Shown here one piece after another: positions 17,144 through 25,392 of a stretch of 64,000 nucleotides of DNA (position 1 is the first letter of the stretch; each line of letters opens with the position of its first letter). The notes under the pieces were generated by a model, which saw nothing but the letters and a program-made list of their open reading frames with translations, ran no database searches and was not told the origin of the DNA. The position numbers and the translations under genes were made by a program. The stretch is from Nibricoccus aquaticus (lineage in GTDB: Bacteria; Verrucomicrobiota; Verrucomicrobiia; Opitutales; Opitutaceae): NCBI RefSeq assembly GCF_002310495.1, contig NZ_CP023344.1, positions 186,001 to 250,000 on the forward strand, given 5' to 3'.

Positions 17144-18049
17144 TTAGAAATAGCCGGCTTTCTTGCGGTCTTCCATCGCGGTCTCTGAGCGCTTGTCGTC
17201 GGCGCGAGTGCCGCGCTCGGTCTGCCGTGCCGAAGCGACTTCTTGGACGATGTCGCCGAGCGTGGAGGCCGTGGACTCGACCGCGCCAGTGCAAGTCGCG
17301 TCGCCCACCGTACGAAAACGCACGATCCGCTCTTCAAACTTTTCGCCCGGCAGCAACGTGATGAACGGCGTGTTCGCCAGCAACGTGCCGCCGCGGTTCA
17401 CGACTTCGCGTTTGTGCGAGAAGTAGAGATTCGGCAGCGGGATTTTTTCGCGCGTGATGTACTGCCAGATGTCCATCTCGGTCCAGTTGGAGAGCGGGAA
17501 CACGCGGAAATGCTCGCCGTGATTCTTGCGCCCGTTGAACAGATTCCAAAGCTCCGGCCGCTGGTTCTTCGGGTCCCACTGGCCGAACTCGTCGCGGTGC
17601 GAAAAGAAACGCTCCTTCGCGCGGGCCTTCTCCTCGTCACGACGCGCACCACCGAGGCACGCGTCAAACTTCAGCTCCTCGATCGCGTCGAGCAGCGTCA
17701 CCGTCTGGAGACCGTTGCGCGAAGGATTCAGCCCCTTCTCTTCAGTCGCGCGCCCCGCCTTGATCGAGTCTTCCACGTAGCGGACGATGAGACGCGCACC
17801 GAGATCCTTCGCGAGCCAGTCGCGAAACTCGATGGCCTCCGTGAAATTGTGCCCGGTGTCGATGTGCACGAGCGGGAACGGGATCTTCGACGGCGCGAAC
17901 GCCTTCTGCGCCAGGCGCACCATCACGATGGAGTCCTTGCCGCCGGAGAACAGAAGCGCCGGCCGCTCGAATTGCGCGGCGACTTCGCGCATGATGAAAA
18001 TGGCCTCGTGCTCCAGTTGCGCGAGATGGGTCAGGTTGTACGAACTCAT
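17144..18049 (-). CDS. cysD: sulfate adenylyltransferase subunit 2
   Basis: A 301-residue catalytic subunit of the heterodimeric ATP sulfurylase, a PP-loop ATP pyrophosphatase. The PP-loop SGGKDS is at residues 35-40; HIDTGHNFTEAIEFRD, the GARRDEEKARAKERFFSHRD segment and the WTEMDIWQYI motif are all family signatures. The protein ends in a basic RKKAGYF tail typical for CysD. The start codon overlaps the cysC stop by four bases (ATGA), indicating translational coupling. Length is normal for the family. Confidence 0.96.
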   Translation of the reverse strand: MSSYNLTHLAQLEHEAIFIMREVAAQFERPALLFSGGKDSIVMVRLAQKAFAPSKIPFPLVHIDTGHNFTEAIEFRDWLAKDLGARLIVRYVEDSIKAGRATEEKGLNPSRNGLQTVTLLDAIEELKFDACLGGARRDEEKARAKERFFSHRDEFGQWDPKNQRPELWNLFNGRKNHGEHFRVFPLSNWTEMDIWQYITREKIPLPNLYFSHKREVVNRGGTLLANTPFITLLPGEKFEERIVRFRTVGDATCTGAVESTASTLGDIVQEVASARQTERGTRADDKRSETAMEDRKKAGYF

Positions 18050-18657
18050 GTAAGGGAAATGTTAGGACGCACCGCCGCGTGCAGATGATCCAGCGACGCC
18101 TCGGGCGACTCCGCCTCGGTGTCGATCACCAGAGAAACTTCGCCCGCCGCCGGCTCTTCGAACGCGGAATCTTTACCGGTGAACTGCTTCACGCCACCCG
18201 CGCCCGCTTTCGCATAGAGCCCCTTCGGGTCGCGACGAGCGCACGTTTCAAACGACGCCTTCACGTAAACGTCGAAAAAATCCTCCGCACCTATGATCTC
18301 GCGCGCCGACTCCCGCAACGCTTTCAACGGCGTGATAAACGAGCAGATCGGGACCACGCCCGCGTGCGCGAACAGCTTCGCCACTTCAGCCACACGGCGG
18401 ATATTTTCCACGCGGTCAGCATCGCTAAAACCCAGCCCGCGATTTAACCCGCTGCGCACATTGTCGCCATCCAACAAATGCGTTGTGAACCCCTCTGCAA
18501 AAAGCCTCCGCTCCAGCGCCACCGCGAGCGTGCTTTTGCCCGATCCCGACAACCCATAAAGCCAGATCACCCGGGCCCGTTGTTTCAGCCGCGCCTCCTT
18601 CTCGGAGCGCCTCAAAACACGGTCGAAGATCGGATGAATGTTATCGGCGGCGGTCAT
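18046..18657 (-). CDS. cysC: adenylylsulfate (APS) kinase
   Basis: A 203-residue enzyme phosphorylating APS to PAPS. Walker A GLSGSGKST at residues 35-43, the LDGDNVRSGLNRGLGFS block, the RVAEVAKLFAHAGVVPICSFITPL block and FFDVYVKASFETCARRDPKGLY are all characteristic. It is first in the operon, with a four-base overlap into cysD. Having cysC upstream of cysDN and not fused to cysN is an unusual but known arrangement. No cysH or other reductase gene lies in the window, so the later steps are elsewhere. Confidence 0.95.
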   Translation of the reverse strand: MTAADNIHPIFDRVLRRSEKEARLKQRARVIWLYGLSGSGKSTLAVALERRLFAEGFTTHLLDGDNVRSGLNRGLGFSDADRVENIRRVAEVAKLFAHAGVVPICSFITPLKALRESAREIIGAEDFFDVYVKASFETCARRDPKGLYAKAGAGGVKQFTGKDSAFEEPAAGEVSLVIDTEAESPEASLDHLHAAVRPNISLT

Positions 18658-18769
18658 TATCTTGAGTGAGTTGATGACCTAATATAACTAAAAATTCTCC
18701 CGCAAGCGAAATTCCGCCCTAAACCGATAACCTCCTGATGAACAAATTCTCACGACGTCCTCACCCGCC
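18658..18769 (-). promoter_or_regulatory. AT-rich upstream region of cysC
   Basis: The 60 bases before cysC are markedly AT-rich against the GC-rich background. Read on the minus strand they contain TTAGTTATATTAGGTCATCA, whose TATATT could serve as a -10 element. A matching -35 with normal spacing was not found. This is the expected place for control by sulfur status, but no known operator or riboswitch was recognised. Confidence 0.35.
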
Positions 18770-19045
18770 TCACTGAATTTGAAACCCCTGAAATTGCCCC
18801 GGGCCCTTTCGCGCCGACCGCTCTGCTTTCCGGATGTACCCATGCATCTTCTCCTCCACCGCCTTCACAAACGCATCCACTTCTTCCGCCGCCCCCTGCG
18901 CCTCAAGATGCACGCGGCCGTCTGCCAGATTCTTCACGAAGCCCGTGATCTCGAACTCCTTGGCGACTTGCAGCGCACTGTAACGAAAGCCCACGCCCTG
19001 CACGCGCCCCGTGAAAAACACCGTCTCGTGATGAACATCGGCCAT
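18770..19045 (-). CDS. acyP: acylphosphatase
   Basis: A 91-residue acylphosphatase, hydrolysing acyl-phosphates such as 1,3-bisphosphoglycerate. The signature GRVQGVGFRYS contains the phosphate-binding Arg21, and Asn39 in GFVKNLADGRV is the second catalytic residue. The last strand block (GQFQGFQIQ) ends as in the family. ATG 19045 gives the standard N-terminus. It stands alone, divergent from the gene at 19192. Confidence 0.93.
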   Translation of the reverse strand: MADVHHETVFFTGRVQGVGFRYSALQVAKEFEITGFVKNLADGRVHLEAQGAAEEVDAFVKAVEEKMHGYIRKAERSARKGPGQFQGFQIQ

Positions 19046-19191
19046 ATAGTTGGAGCAGCGACCCTAGCCAGCCGCTACTCGGCGATTCAACCCGCAAAAA
19101 ACCTTTCCCCGCGCTGGCGCGAAACCGGCTTTTGCGTTGCGTTATCCGAAGCCGGGCAGCACGGTGCCGCCCGCAGTTTCAACCAACACGA

Positions 19192-19908
19192 ATGAGCAAC
19201 TTCAACCCTGACGGCCCCTCTGAAAACGAGTGGGATGACCGCGGTGATCTGGCCTGGAACGAATTCGATTGGGAGCAATATCTCCGCCACCAGGACGAGG
19301 TCGTCATCCGCTACCTCGCGTTCTACGAGCAGCTAAAAGAACACCCCGACCGGCTCGACGAGGTCGCCCACTTCATGGGCTGGGACAAAGAGGACTGGAG
19401 CTCCGAAGGCACCACCCTCGGCGAAGACTCCGCTGACGCCGACGACGAACAGGAATCCCGCGAAGGCGAAGAAACTGCCGAGTTCGACGCCGACCCCTAT
19501 ACGCTCCACAAGAACCCGATTTTCATCGCGATCAAAGCCATCCAGCTCGGCCTCAAACGCGGCTGGGAACGCATCGCCCACGATCCGCAAAAAGTCCCGC
19601 AAGCCCTCGCGCTCACTTTCCAGACCTCTCTCCATCGCAGTGACGAAAACGCCATGCTCGCCATCCAGGCGCTCGATTTCGGCGACTACGCGATGGCGAT
19701 CAGCCTCTTCAAGCGCGCCCTCCGCGATCTCAACCAATCGCTATCGCTGCTAGACGAACGCGCCGTTTCGTTCTCCCGCTCACTGGCCAGCTTCCGCGAA
19801 GACGCCCTCGCCCGCCTCTTCGATCTGCGCGAGGTTTATCTCCGCGTGATGAGCGAGTGCCGCGAAGAACTCGAACGCCCGGCCGACGGCGACGACAGCG
19901 AAAAATAA
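19192..19908 (+). CDS. conserved acidic hypothetical protein
   Basis: A 238-residue soluble protein that I do not recognise by family. N-terminal part: an acidic Trp-rich block (SENEWDDRGDLAWNEFDWEQYLRH), then a helix with RYLAFYEQLKEHPDRLDEVAHFMGWD. A strongly acidic low-complexity linker (about 70-105) follows. The C-terminal half is helical (PIFIAIKAIQLGLKRGWERIAHD ... FKRALRDLNQSLSLLDERAVSF), resembling a helical-bundle or TPR-like scaffold. No catalytic motif and no signal peptide. ATG 19192 is chosen because the preceding in-frame residues are Arg-rich and not coding-like. A terminator follows at 19966. Confidence 0.7.
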   Translation: MSNFNPDGPSENEWDDRGDLAWNEFDWEQYLRHQDEVVIRYLAFYEQLKEHPDRLDEVAHFMGWDKEDWSSEGTTLGEDSADADDEQESREGEETAEFDADPYTLHKNPIFIAIKAIQLGLKRGWERIAHDPQKVPQALALTFQTSLHRSDENAMLAIQALDFGDYAMAISLFKRALRDLNQSLSLLDERAVSFSRSLASFREDALARLFDLREVYLRVMSECREELERPADGDDSEK

Positions 19909-19965
19909 GCTCCGCTCGCCCTGCCCGCTTCGCGCTTCGGCTCAAGCCAATCCTCCCAACTTCCA

Positions 19966-19997
19966 GCGCGCGTGGCTCAGTTCACGCGCGCTTTTTT
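19966..19997 (+). terminator. Rho-independent terminator
   Basis: A 9-bp stem GCGCGCGTG/CACGCGCGC with an 8-base loop is followed by T6. It lies 58 bases behind the stop of the 19192 gene, between it and the convergent VOC gene. Confidence 0.85.
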
Positions 19998-20016
19998 GCG
20001 CTCCGAAAAAATCACC

Positions 20017-20394
20017 TCAAAACGGCTTCCCGCGCTGGCAAAACTGCAACGCCACGCCCCACGGATCGCGCATCATGATCAGCGACGATCCGTCCGGCGT
20101 CTCCTCGATGACAAACGTCGCACCCGCCTTCTCCAGCCGCTGGCGCTCCGCCCGTGCATCCTTTGCCACAAACGCGACGTGAAACACCAGCGGGTGCTGC
20201 GTCGCATACGCTGGATACGCCGCAGCCGGATTCGAGTAGAGCTCCACGATCACCCGGCCGGTATCATCGGCGAGGAAGTGCGTGTAAGGCGCGTCCTCGC
20301 GCTTGCGAGCGACCGTGAGACCCAGATTATGCACCCACCACGCCGCTTGCGCGCGCGCGTCGGGAACGTTGATGGCGAAGTGTTCGAATTTCAT
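20017..20394 (-). CDS. VOC-superfamily (glyoxalase/bleomycin-resistance-fold) protein, last gene of the ole operon
   Basis: A 125-residue single-module vicinal-oxygen-chelate protein: MKFEHFAINVPDARAQAAWW with a metal-type His at residue 5, a mid-protein HPLVFHVAFVAKDARAE with a second His, and RDPWGVALQFCQ at the end, where most members carry the metal-binding Glu. The substrate is unknown. Its ATG overlaps the stop of the OleB-like gene by four bases (ATGA), so it is very likely co-translated with the ole genes. That coupling is the only clue to function: it may act on an intermediate of that pathway (inference). Confidence 0.8.
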   Translation of the reverse strand: MKFEHFAINVPDARAQAAWWVHNLGLTVARKREDAPYTHFLADDTGRVIVELYSNPAAAYPAYATQHPLVFHVAFVAKDARAERQRLEKAGATFVIEETPDGSSLIMMRDPWGVALQFCQRGKPF

Positions 20395-21311
20395 GGGGCG
20401 TGAGAACTGACAGGTTTCAGGTTCAGAAGAAAATCGCGGACTTTGGCGCGGGCCACTTCGCCACCGTCTTCGGGTACGTAATGCCCCGCGTCGCGCAAAC
20501 GGCAGATCTCCGCATCTGGATAAATCTCCCGCCAGCGATCCAGGAACGCGTCGTTAAAACAAAAATCCCACGCGCCCCACACGACCAGCTTGGCCTTGTC
20601 CGCAAGCAACGGCAGACGCCACTCGATCTCCTCCAGCGTCGCCCGGCTCGGATGATCTTTCTCCAGCGGTATGTCCGCCACAAAACGATGCACCGCGATC
20701 CGGTTCGCCCACGAATCGTACGGGAAAAGAAATCCGCGCGCCTCATCCTCTTTCAGTTTCCGCGCGTGCATCGACATCCACGTCGCCGGCCACGCGAAAG
20801 CGTTGAACGCCCGCACCAAAAACTCCCCCACGCCTCCCGCCCGGCAGATCGCGATGCGCCCCGGAATGCGATCCGACACAAACGCCGCCGTGTTCAAAAT
20901 CGTGATGCGTCCGATCATCTCCGAATGCCGTGTCGCATAACCAAATCCGATCGCCCCCCCCCAATCGTGAACGACCAAATGAACTTTCTTCAGTCCAAGC
21001 GACGCCACCAGCGCCTCCACATCCGCGATCCGCGTCGCCAGACGGTAAGAATAATCCTGCGGTTTCTCCGACAGCCCCATGCCGATGTGATCCGGCACCA
21101 CACAGCGCATCGTCGGCGCGACTAGCTTCACGAGATCGCGATAGAAAAACGACCACGTCGGATTTCCATGCAACATCACCACCGCCTCATCGCCGCGCGG
21201 ACCTTCGTCTAGAAAACTCATCCGCGCGCCATGCGGCGTCTGAAACGATTTCGGCGCGAACGGATAAAGCGCACGCAGCCATTCGGGGATTTTTATTTCG
21301 TCCGTGCTCAT
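20391..21311 (-). CDS. oleB: OleB-like / haloalkane-dehalogenase-type alpha/beta hydrolase
   Basis: A 306-residue alpha/beta hydrolase of the haloalkane dehalogenase branch. Visible: oxyanion HGNPTWSFFYR (Asn50), nucleophile Asp116 in HDWGGAIGFGYA, acid Asp249 in WGAWDFCF and His277 in DAGHYVPED. The Asp nucleophile excludes an ordinary esterase. Next to an OleA-type thiolase, the best reading is OleB, which breaks a beta-lactone into a cis-olefin and CO2; a plain dehalogenase or epoxide-type enzyme is the alternative. The ATG overlaps the oleA stop by one base (TGATG) and the stop overlaps the VOC start. No OleC (beta-lactone synthetase) is fused to it or present in the window, so its substrate supply is unexplained. 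Confidence 0.75.
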   Translation of the reverse strand: MSTDEIKIPEWLRALYPFAPKSFQTPHGARMSFLDEGPRGDEAVVMLHGNPTWSFFYRDLVKLVAPTMRCVVPDHIGMGLSEKPQDYSYRLATRIADVEALVASLGLKKVHLVVHDWGGAIGFGYATRHSEMIGRITILNTAAFVSDRIPGRIAICRAGGVGEFLVRAFNAFAWPATWMSMHARKLKEDEARGFLFPYDSWANRIAVHRFVADIPLEKDHPSRATLEEIEWRLPLLADKAKLVVWGAWDFCFNDAFLDRWREIYPDAEICRLRDAGHYVPEDGGEVARAKVRDFLLNLKPVSSHAP

Positions 21312-22345
21312 CACCACTCCAATGCGAGCATCAGACAGTTTAGCCCGCTGCCGATTCCCAGCAGCCCCACACGCTCGCCGTCCTTCACCGCGCCCGCATC
21401 GAGCGCGAGCGCCAGCGTCGCCGGCAACGACACCGAGCCCATGTTGCCGAGCGTTTCGAACGTCGAAAAATCCTTCGCCAGATCCAGCCCAAGCGTCTCG
21501 TAAAGTTTCCGCCGATGCACCGAACCGACTTGGTGGCAGATAAACCGGTGCGTGTCCTCCGCCGTGAATCCCGTCTGCGCCGTGAAATCGCTCCACGTCT
21601 CCCGCGCCAGCTGCACGCCCGCGATGAGCAGTTGCTCAGAGTCCGTCTGCATCGCCAGCGCCTCCGCACCGTGGCTGTCACCCTGGCAAAGTTCGCTATG
21701 CTGCGTCGCCGCCCGCCCCGCTCCGCCGAGCAACCGATGCGCGCGGCCCTTGACCAACGACCGATGACACAAAATCGCGCCCACCGCGCCAGAGCCGATG
21801 GTGAGATTCGCGAAGAACGGTTTGATCTCGTTTCGGTTCAACGGCGCCGACGCCAGATGATTGAGCGTCTGCTCGATCAGCGGCCTTCCGTTTTCACCCG
21901 AGACAACCATGCCTGCTAGAATCTGCCCCGACTCGATCATGCCCGCGAGGATCACCATCGAGTTCAGAAATCCCAGGCACGCATTCGACACGTCGAAAAT
22001 CTGCGCCGTCGCCGGCAATCCGATCTTGCGATGCGCAAACGACGCCGTCGCCGGCTCCAGCATATCCCGGCAAACCGCGCCATGCATGAACATCTGGATC
22101 TGCTCCGCCCTCAGCGACGACTTCGCCAGCACCGCTTTTCCCGCCGCCGCGCTCGCGTCCGACGGACGCGTACCCAGCGACCAATGACGCCGCTCACGAA
22201 TCCCCGTCATCAACTCCAGCCGCCCAAACGGCAGCTTCAGCCGCTCGTACATCGGCCGCAGCCGCTCCTCAATGGCCGCCGACGTCATCACCTCGTCCGG
22301 CAGGGCGACCGCGAGCGACTCGAGACAAACGTTCTGAAAGCGCAT
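21311..22345 (-). CDS. oleA: OleA-type thiolase (KAS III-like, head-to-head acyl condensing)
   Basis: A 344-residue thiolase-superfamily enzyme. Catalytic triad Cys123 (SNACLGF), His271 (FICHQVG) and Asn301 (GNMGSVS). Glu97 in CRDMLEPATAS matches the glutamate that, in Xanthomonas campestris OleA (Glu117 beside Cys143), distinguishes head-to-head condensation of two fatty-acyl chains from ordinary KAS III. The N-terminus MRFQNVCLESLAVALP and the end GLLGIGSGLNCLML are also OleA-like. Family role: joins two acyl-CoAs to a 2-alkyl-3-ketoacid. It lies 16 bases behind the FabI-like gene and overlaps oleB by one base. A dialkylresorcinol-type (DarB-like) activity is an alternative. Confidence 0.82.
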   Translation of the reverse strand: MRFQNVCLESLAVALPDEVMTSAAIEERLRPMYERLKLPFGRLELMTGIRERRHWSLGTRPSDASAAAGKAVLAKSSLRAEQIQMFMHGAVCRDMLEPATASFAHRKIGLPATAQIFDVSNACLGFLNSMVILAGMIESGQILAGMVVSGENGRPLIEQTLNHLASAPLNRNEIKPFFANLTIGSGAVGAILCHRSLVKGRAHRLLGGAGRAATQHSELCQGDSHGAEALAMQTDSEQLLIAGVQLARETWSDFTAQTGFTAEDTHRFICHQVGSVHRRKLYETLGLDLAKDFSTFETLGNMGSVSLPATLALALDAGAVKDGERVGLLGIGSGLNCLMLALEW

Positions 22346-22361
22346 AGGATTCGTCTCGCCG

Positions 22362-23171
22362 TTAAACCGGCTTCATGGCCAGCCGGATAATCTCCTGATC
22401 GAAGTAATTCGAGCCGAGTCCCGCATCCACCGTAAGCGTCGTCCCATTCATGCCACTGCTGCGCGGGCTCAATAGAAATACAGCCGAGTCCGCGACCTCC
22501 TGCGTGCTCAGGTTGCGCTTACGAAACGTCATCTTCTCTGCGTACAGATAGCTCTCGATGTATCCGGGAATTCCAGCCGAAGCGCTCGTCTTGAGCGGCC
22601 CCGCGCCGACCACGTTGAAACGCACCTCGCTGTGCGCGCTGAACGACTTCGCCAGAAAACGCGTCGCTGATTCCAGCGCCGCCTTGATCGGCCCCATGTA
22701 ACCGTAGTTATCCGGCGTCACCAGCAGTGACGAAATACCGATCGTCACGACCGACGCATCCTTCGCCAGATGCGGCTTGAACGCCTTCGCCAGCTCGACG
22801 AGGGAGAATGCCGAGATCGCTGTCGCCTGCAAAAAGTCCGCGCGCTTCGTTTCATAGAACGCCTTGAATCCCTCCGCGTAATTCGCGAACGCGATCGAGT
22901 GAACCAGCCCGCTCAACGCCCCATGCCCCGCCGCCGCGATCTCGCCCGCCAGTCGCTCCGCCGCGCCTTCGTGCTCCACGTCGCAGATAAAAACCGGCTT
23001 CCCCGCGAGCAACGTCTCCAGCGATTTCCTCCGCGCTTCCGAGCGCACGCTGTAAATCACCGTCGCACCCTGCTCTTCGAGCGTCTTCGCGATGTGCCAC
23101 GCCACGCTCTTCCGATTGGCCACGCCAAAAACGACAAACGTCTTTCCGGTAACTTGGAGAAAATCAGCCAT
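22362..23171 (-). CDS. FabI-like enoyl-ACP reductase family protein with altered active site
   Basis: A 269-residue SDR of the FabI branch: the divergent nucleotide motif GVANRKSVAWHIAK (residues 16-29), the DV following CDVEHEG, the HSIAFA block (91-96), and the Tyr156-x6-Lys163 pair in YGYMGPIKAALES, at the same numbers as in E. coli FabI. The first FabI tyrosine (Tyr146 in E. coli) is Ile146 here, in VVTIGISSLL. Family members reduce trans-2-enoyl-ACP with NAD(P)H, but the change and the position directly upstream of oleA suggest a specialised reductase. It is 14 bases from fabZ and 16 from oleA. FabI-like assignment is firm; enoyl reductase activity is inferred. Confidence 0.8.
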   Translation of the reverse strand: MADFLQVTGKTFVVFGVANRKSVAWHIAKTLEEQGATVIYSVRSEARRKSLETLLAGKPVFICDVEHEGAAERLAGEIAAAGHGALSGLVHSIAFANYAEGFKAFYETKRADFLQATAISAFSLVELAKAFKPHLAKDASVVTIGISSLLVTPDNYGYMGPIKAALESATRFLAKSFSAHSEVRFNVVGAGPLKTSASAGIPGYIESYLYAEKMTFRKRNLSTQEVADSAVFLLSPRSSGMNGTTLTVDAGLGSNYFDQEIIRLAMKPV

Positions 23172-23185
23172 GCTCGCGATCTCGG

Positions 23186-23674
23186 TTACTGCTGCTGCTG
23201 TTGCTGCTGCGTGGCCGCAGCCGCGGCACCGCCTTCAGGTGTCTTCCACGCCACCGTGAAATCGACGCTCAGCACCCGCGTGCCGTCCGCCTTCTTGATC
23301 GCGCCCGCCATCATCGTGAATCCCGCAGCCATGTCTTTTTTCTTCACCTCGATCACGATCTGATCGCCCGGATAAACCGGATTGCGGAAACGCACATCGC
23401 TGATCTTCGCCATCAACGGCACTCCTTCGCCCGGCTTCGCGCCCGCCGCTTGCGCCTGACGCGCCATGTACAGCGCACCCGTCTGAAAAACCGCTTCGCA
23501 CAACAACACGCCCGGCGTGATCGGCGCGTTCGGATAATGGCCTTTGTAGAAATCTTCCTCCGCGCGCAAAGTGCGTTTCGCCGTCAGGCTGTCGGCCGTT
23601 TCGGAAACGATTTCGTCCACAAACAGAAACGGCGGACGATGCGGAATGAGGGAAGTGACAGCGGGGAAGCTCAT
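23186..23674 (-). CDS. FabZ-like 3-hydroxyacyl-ACP dehydratase with polyglutamine tail
   Basis: A 162-residue hotdog-fold dehydratase. The N-terminal LIPHRPPFLFVDEI motif and the active-site block GHYPNAPITPGVLLCEA (His46, Glu60) are standard FabZ. The late AKISDVRFRNPVYPGDQ block is also conserved. The C-terminus is odd: after WKTPEGGAAAAAT it ends in seven Gln encoded by CAG/CAA triplets (23188-23210), probably microsatellite expansion. It lies 51 bases behind the CrtI-like gene and 14 before the FabI-like gene. It likely dehydrates 3-hydroxyacyl chains on the cluster's ACP (inference). Confidence 0.88.
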   Translation of the reverse strand: MSFPAVTSLIPHRPPFLFVDEIVSETADSLTAKRTLRAEEDFYKGHYPNAPITPGVLLCEAVFQTGALYMARQAQAAGAKPGEGVPLMAKISDVRFRNPVYPGDQIVIEVKKKDMAAGFTMMAGAIKKADGTRVLSVDFTVAWKTPEGGAAAAATQQQQQQQ

Positions 23675-23696
23675 GAGTTTTCAGTTCTGAAAATTA

Positions 23697-23800
23697 CACA
23701 GAGGACACAAGAGGTCGCACAGAGATCACAGAGAAGCAGAAACATTCTTGGACGACTCTGTGGCCTCGGTGCCACCTCCGTGTTCTCTGTGTAACTTCTG
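23697..23800. repeat. ACACAGAGGACAC-type dispersed repeat cluster overlapping a gene end
   Basis: Two neighbouring stretches (23697-23745 and 23757-23800) are made of CACAGAG/CTCTGTG phrases (CACAGAGGACACAAGAGG, CACAGAGATCACAGAGAAG; on the opposite strand CTCTGTGTAAC). Related phrases occur at 36958-36998. The second stretch encodes the last 20 or so residues of the CrtI-like protein. Confidence 0.6.
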
Positions 23801-25228
23801 CTTCTGCGCCCGCACATACTGGTCGATCTTGTTGGCCGTGATCACCCCGTAGTTAATCGTCCCCAGCCAGCCCGACATGATGATGCCGACGCTGCCCGCA
23901 TGATAGAGTCCCGGCAGTTTCTCCGAAATCCCCATCGACACCGGCAGTCCTTCGAACTTCGTGCCGAACGACGTCCCCGCCATGTGCGTCGTGTACCGCT
24001 CGATCGTCCGCGGCGTCGCCGCCTCCTTCCAATCTATCTTCGCACGCACGTCCGGGATGTAGCGCTCCAGCGAGACGATCGACTCCTCGATTAGCCGCGC
24101 CTTCTGCTTCTCGTACTCGGCCTCGTCCATCGCCTGCCAGTCCGGATAGCGCCCGTTCAGCGACGCCACCACCGTGTAGCGATCGGAGCCCGGCCGCGTA
24201 TCCGGATAATAAACCGAAAACGTCCGGCTCGTCGTGTGGAGATCCGTCAGCTCGTCGTTGCTGTACTTTGGCGCTTCCGAGGTGAACACCAGATCGCCGA
24301 TGTGTGGGATCGTCTCGCCCTTCCGAATGCCGAGATACACCTGGCACGAGCTCGTGTTGATCCGCACCGCTTTCGCCTGCGCCACAAACTCCGCCGGGAA
24401 ATTTTCCTCACCCGCCAGCCGGAAGATCGTGTTCTTGATATTCGCGTTCGAGAGCACTGCCTTCGCCCGGATCACACGTCCGTTGCCCGCCACGATGCCA
24501 CACGCGACCTTTCGCCCGTCACGTTCCTCGACCAGAACTTTTTCCACGAGCACCTTCTTGCGCAGCTCCACGCCGTTCTTCCTGAGCTCGTCGGTCATCT
24601 TCTCGATGAGCACATCCGAGCCACCGCGAAACGTGTACACGCCCCCGCCCATAAAATTGCTGAACACGATGCCAAACGTGATCGCCGGGTCGTCGAAGTT
24701 CGAGCCGTTCGCGTAAGAGATCGGCTCCATCAACAACCGGTGAACGTCTTCCCGTCCCGGGAAAAACCGCGCGAGCATCTGGCCGGTCGTCTCGGGATTG
24801 TTGTCGTAGTAATTCATCGCCCGCAGGTGATCGTAGAACGTCTCCACCTGCTCGCGCGGCAGCTTGAACTGCTCGACCAGCACCCGCGTGTAATCTTCGC
24901 GCGTGAACGTCGTCCACACGTCCATCTGCGGATTCACGAAACGGATGTCCTTCAGCTGCACGATCGAGTCCGCGATCTCCTTCGTCCAATACTTGCGGCA
25001 CGACTTCAGCATCCCACTCGGAAATCCATGCAGCGAAATGTCGAAGATATGACCGCCCTTGCGCGTGAACCACGTCGCCAGCCCGCCGAACTGATAGTGA
25101 TGTTCGAGCAAGAGCACGCGATGCCCCGCCTTCGCGAGGACATTGGCGCCGGTGAGACCACCGAGACCACTGCCGATCACGATGACATCGTACTCATCGG
25201 CGACACCTTTCAACCAGTCGTAAGCCAT
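23726..25228 (-). CDS. CrtI/phytoene-desaturase-like FAD oxidoreductase (second copy)
   Basis: A 500-residue two-dinucleotide-binding flavoprotein of the CrtI/retinol-saturase family. FAD motif [19 protein letters not shown] (residues 18-36), then [15 protein letters not shown], the substrate-side block [19 protein letters not shown] and the C-terminal FAD-closing block [16 protein letters not shown]. Family members desaturate, saturate or isomerise polyenes; which applies cannot be told. It starts the tight downstream unit crtI-fabZ-fabI-oleA-oleB-VOC. The last residues ([14 protein letters not shown]...) are encoded by a dispersed repeat and look like a non-conserved extension. Start ATG 25228, divergent from the GYF-domain gene. 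Confidence 0.85.
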   Translation of the reverse strand: MAYDWLKGVADEYDVIVIGSGLGGLTGANVLAKAGHRVLLLEHHYQFGGLATWFTRKGGHIFDISLHGFPSGMLKSCRKYWTKEIADSIVQLKDIRFVNPQMDVWTTFTREDYTRVLVEQFKLPREQVETFYDHLRAMNYYDNNPETTGQMLARFFPGREDVHRLLMEPISYANGSNFDDPAITFGIVFSNFMGGGVYTFRGGSDVLIEKMTDELRKNGVELRKKVLVEKVLVEERDGRKVACGIVAGNGRVIRAKAVLSNANIKNTIFRLAGEENFPAEFVAQAKAVRINTSSCQVYLGIRKGETIPHIGDLVFTSEAPKYSNDELTDLHTTSRTFSVYYPDTRPGSDRYTVVASLNGRYPDWQAMDEAEYEKQKARLIEESIVSLERYIPDVRAKIDWKEAATPRTIERYTTHMAGTSFGTKFEGLPVSMGISEKLPGLYHAGSVGIIMSGWLGTINYGVITANKIDQYVRAQKQKLHREHGGGTEATESSKNVSASL

Positions 25229-25392
25229 GGAAAACGAGTGAGTGAAGGCCCGCGCCGCCCGAGCGCAAGGGCGGTTTTAGGAATGAAACGCCCGCCGCCC
25301 ATCCTCTGCCGCTATTGCCTCGACTCACCCGGCCAGCACATCGCTTCATCTGCCGCCCCCAGCAACTCACAACCCCGCCGCATCCTCCGATC

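Noticed and set aside
20391-21311. Plain haloalkane dehalogenase
   Set aside because: Fold and Asp nucleophile fit, but the coupled OleA gene makes OleB the better reading; dehalogenase is kept only as an alternative.
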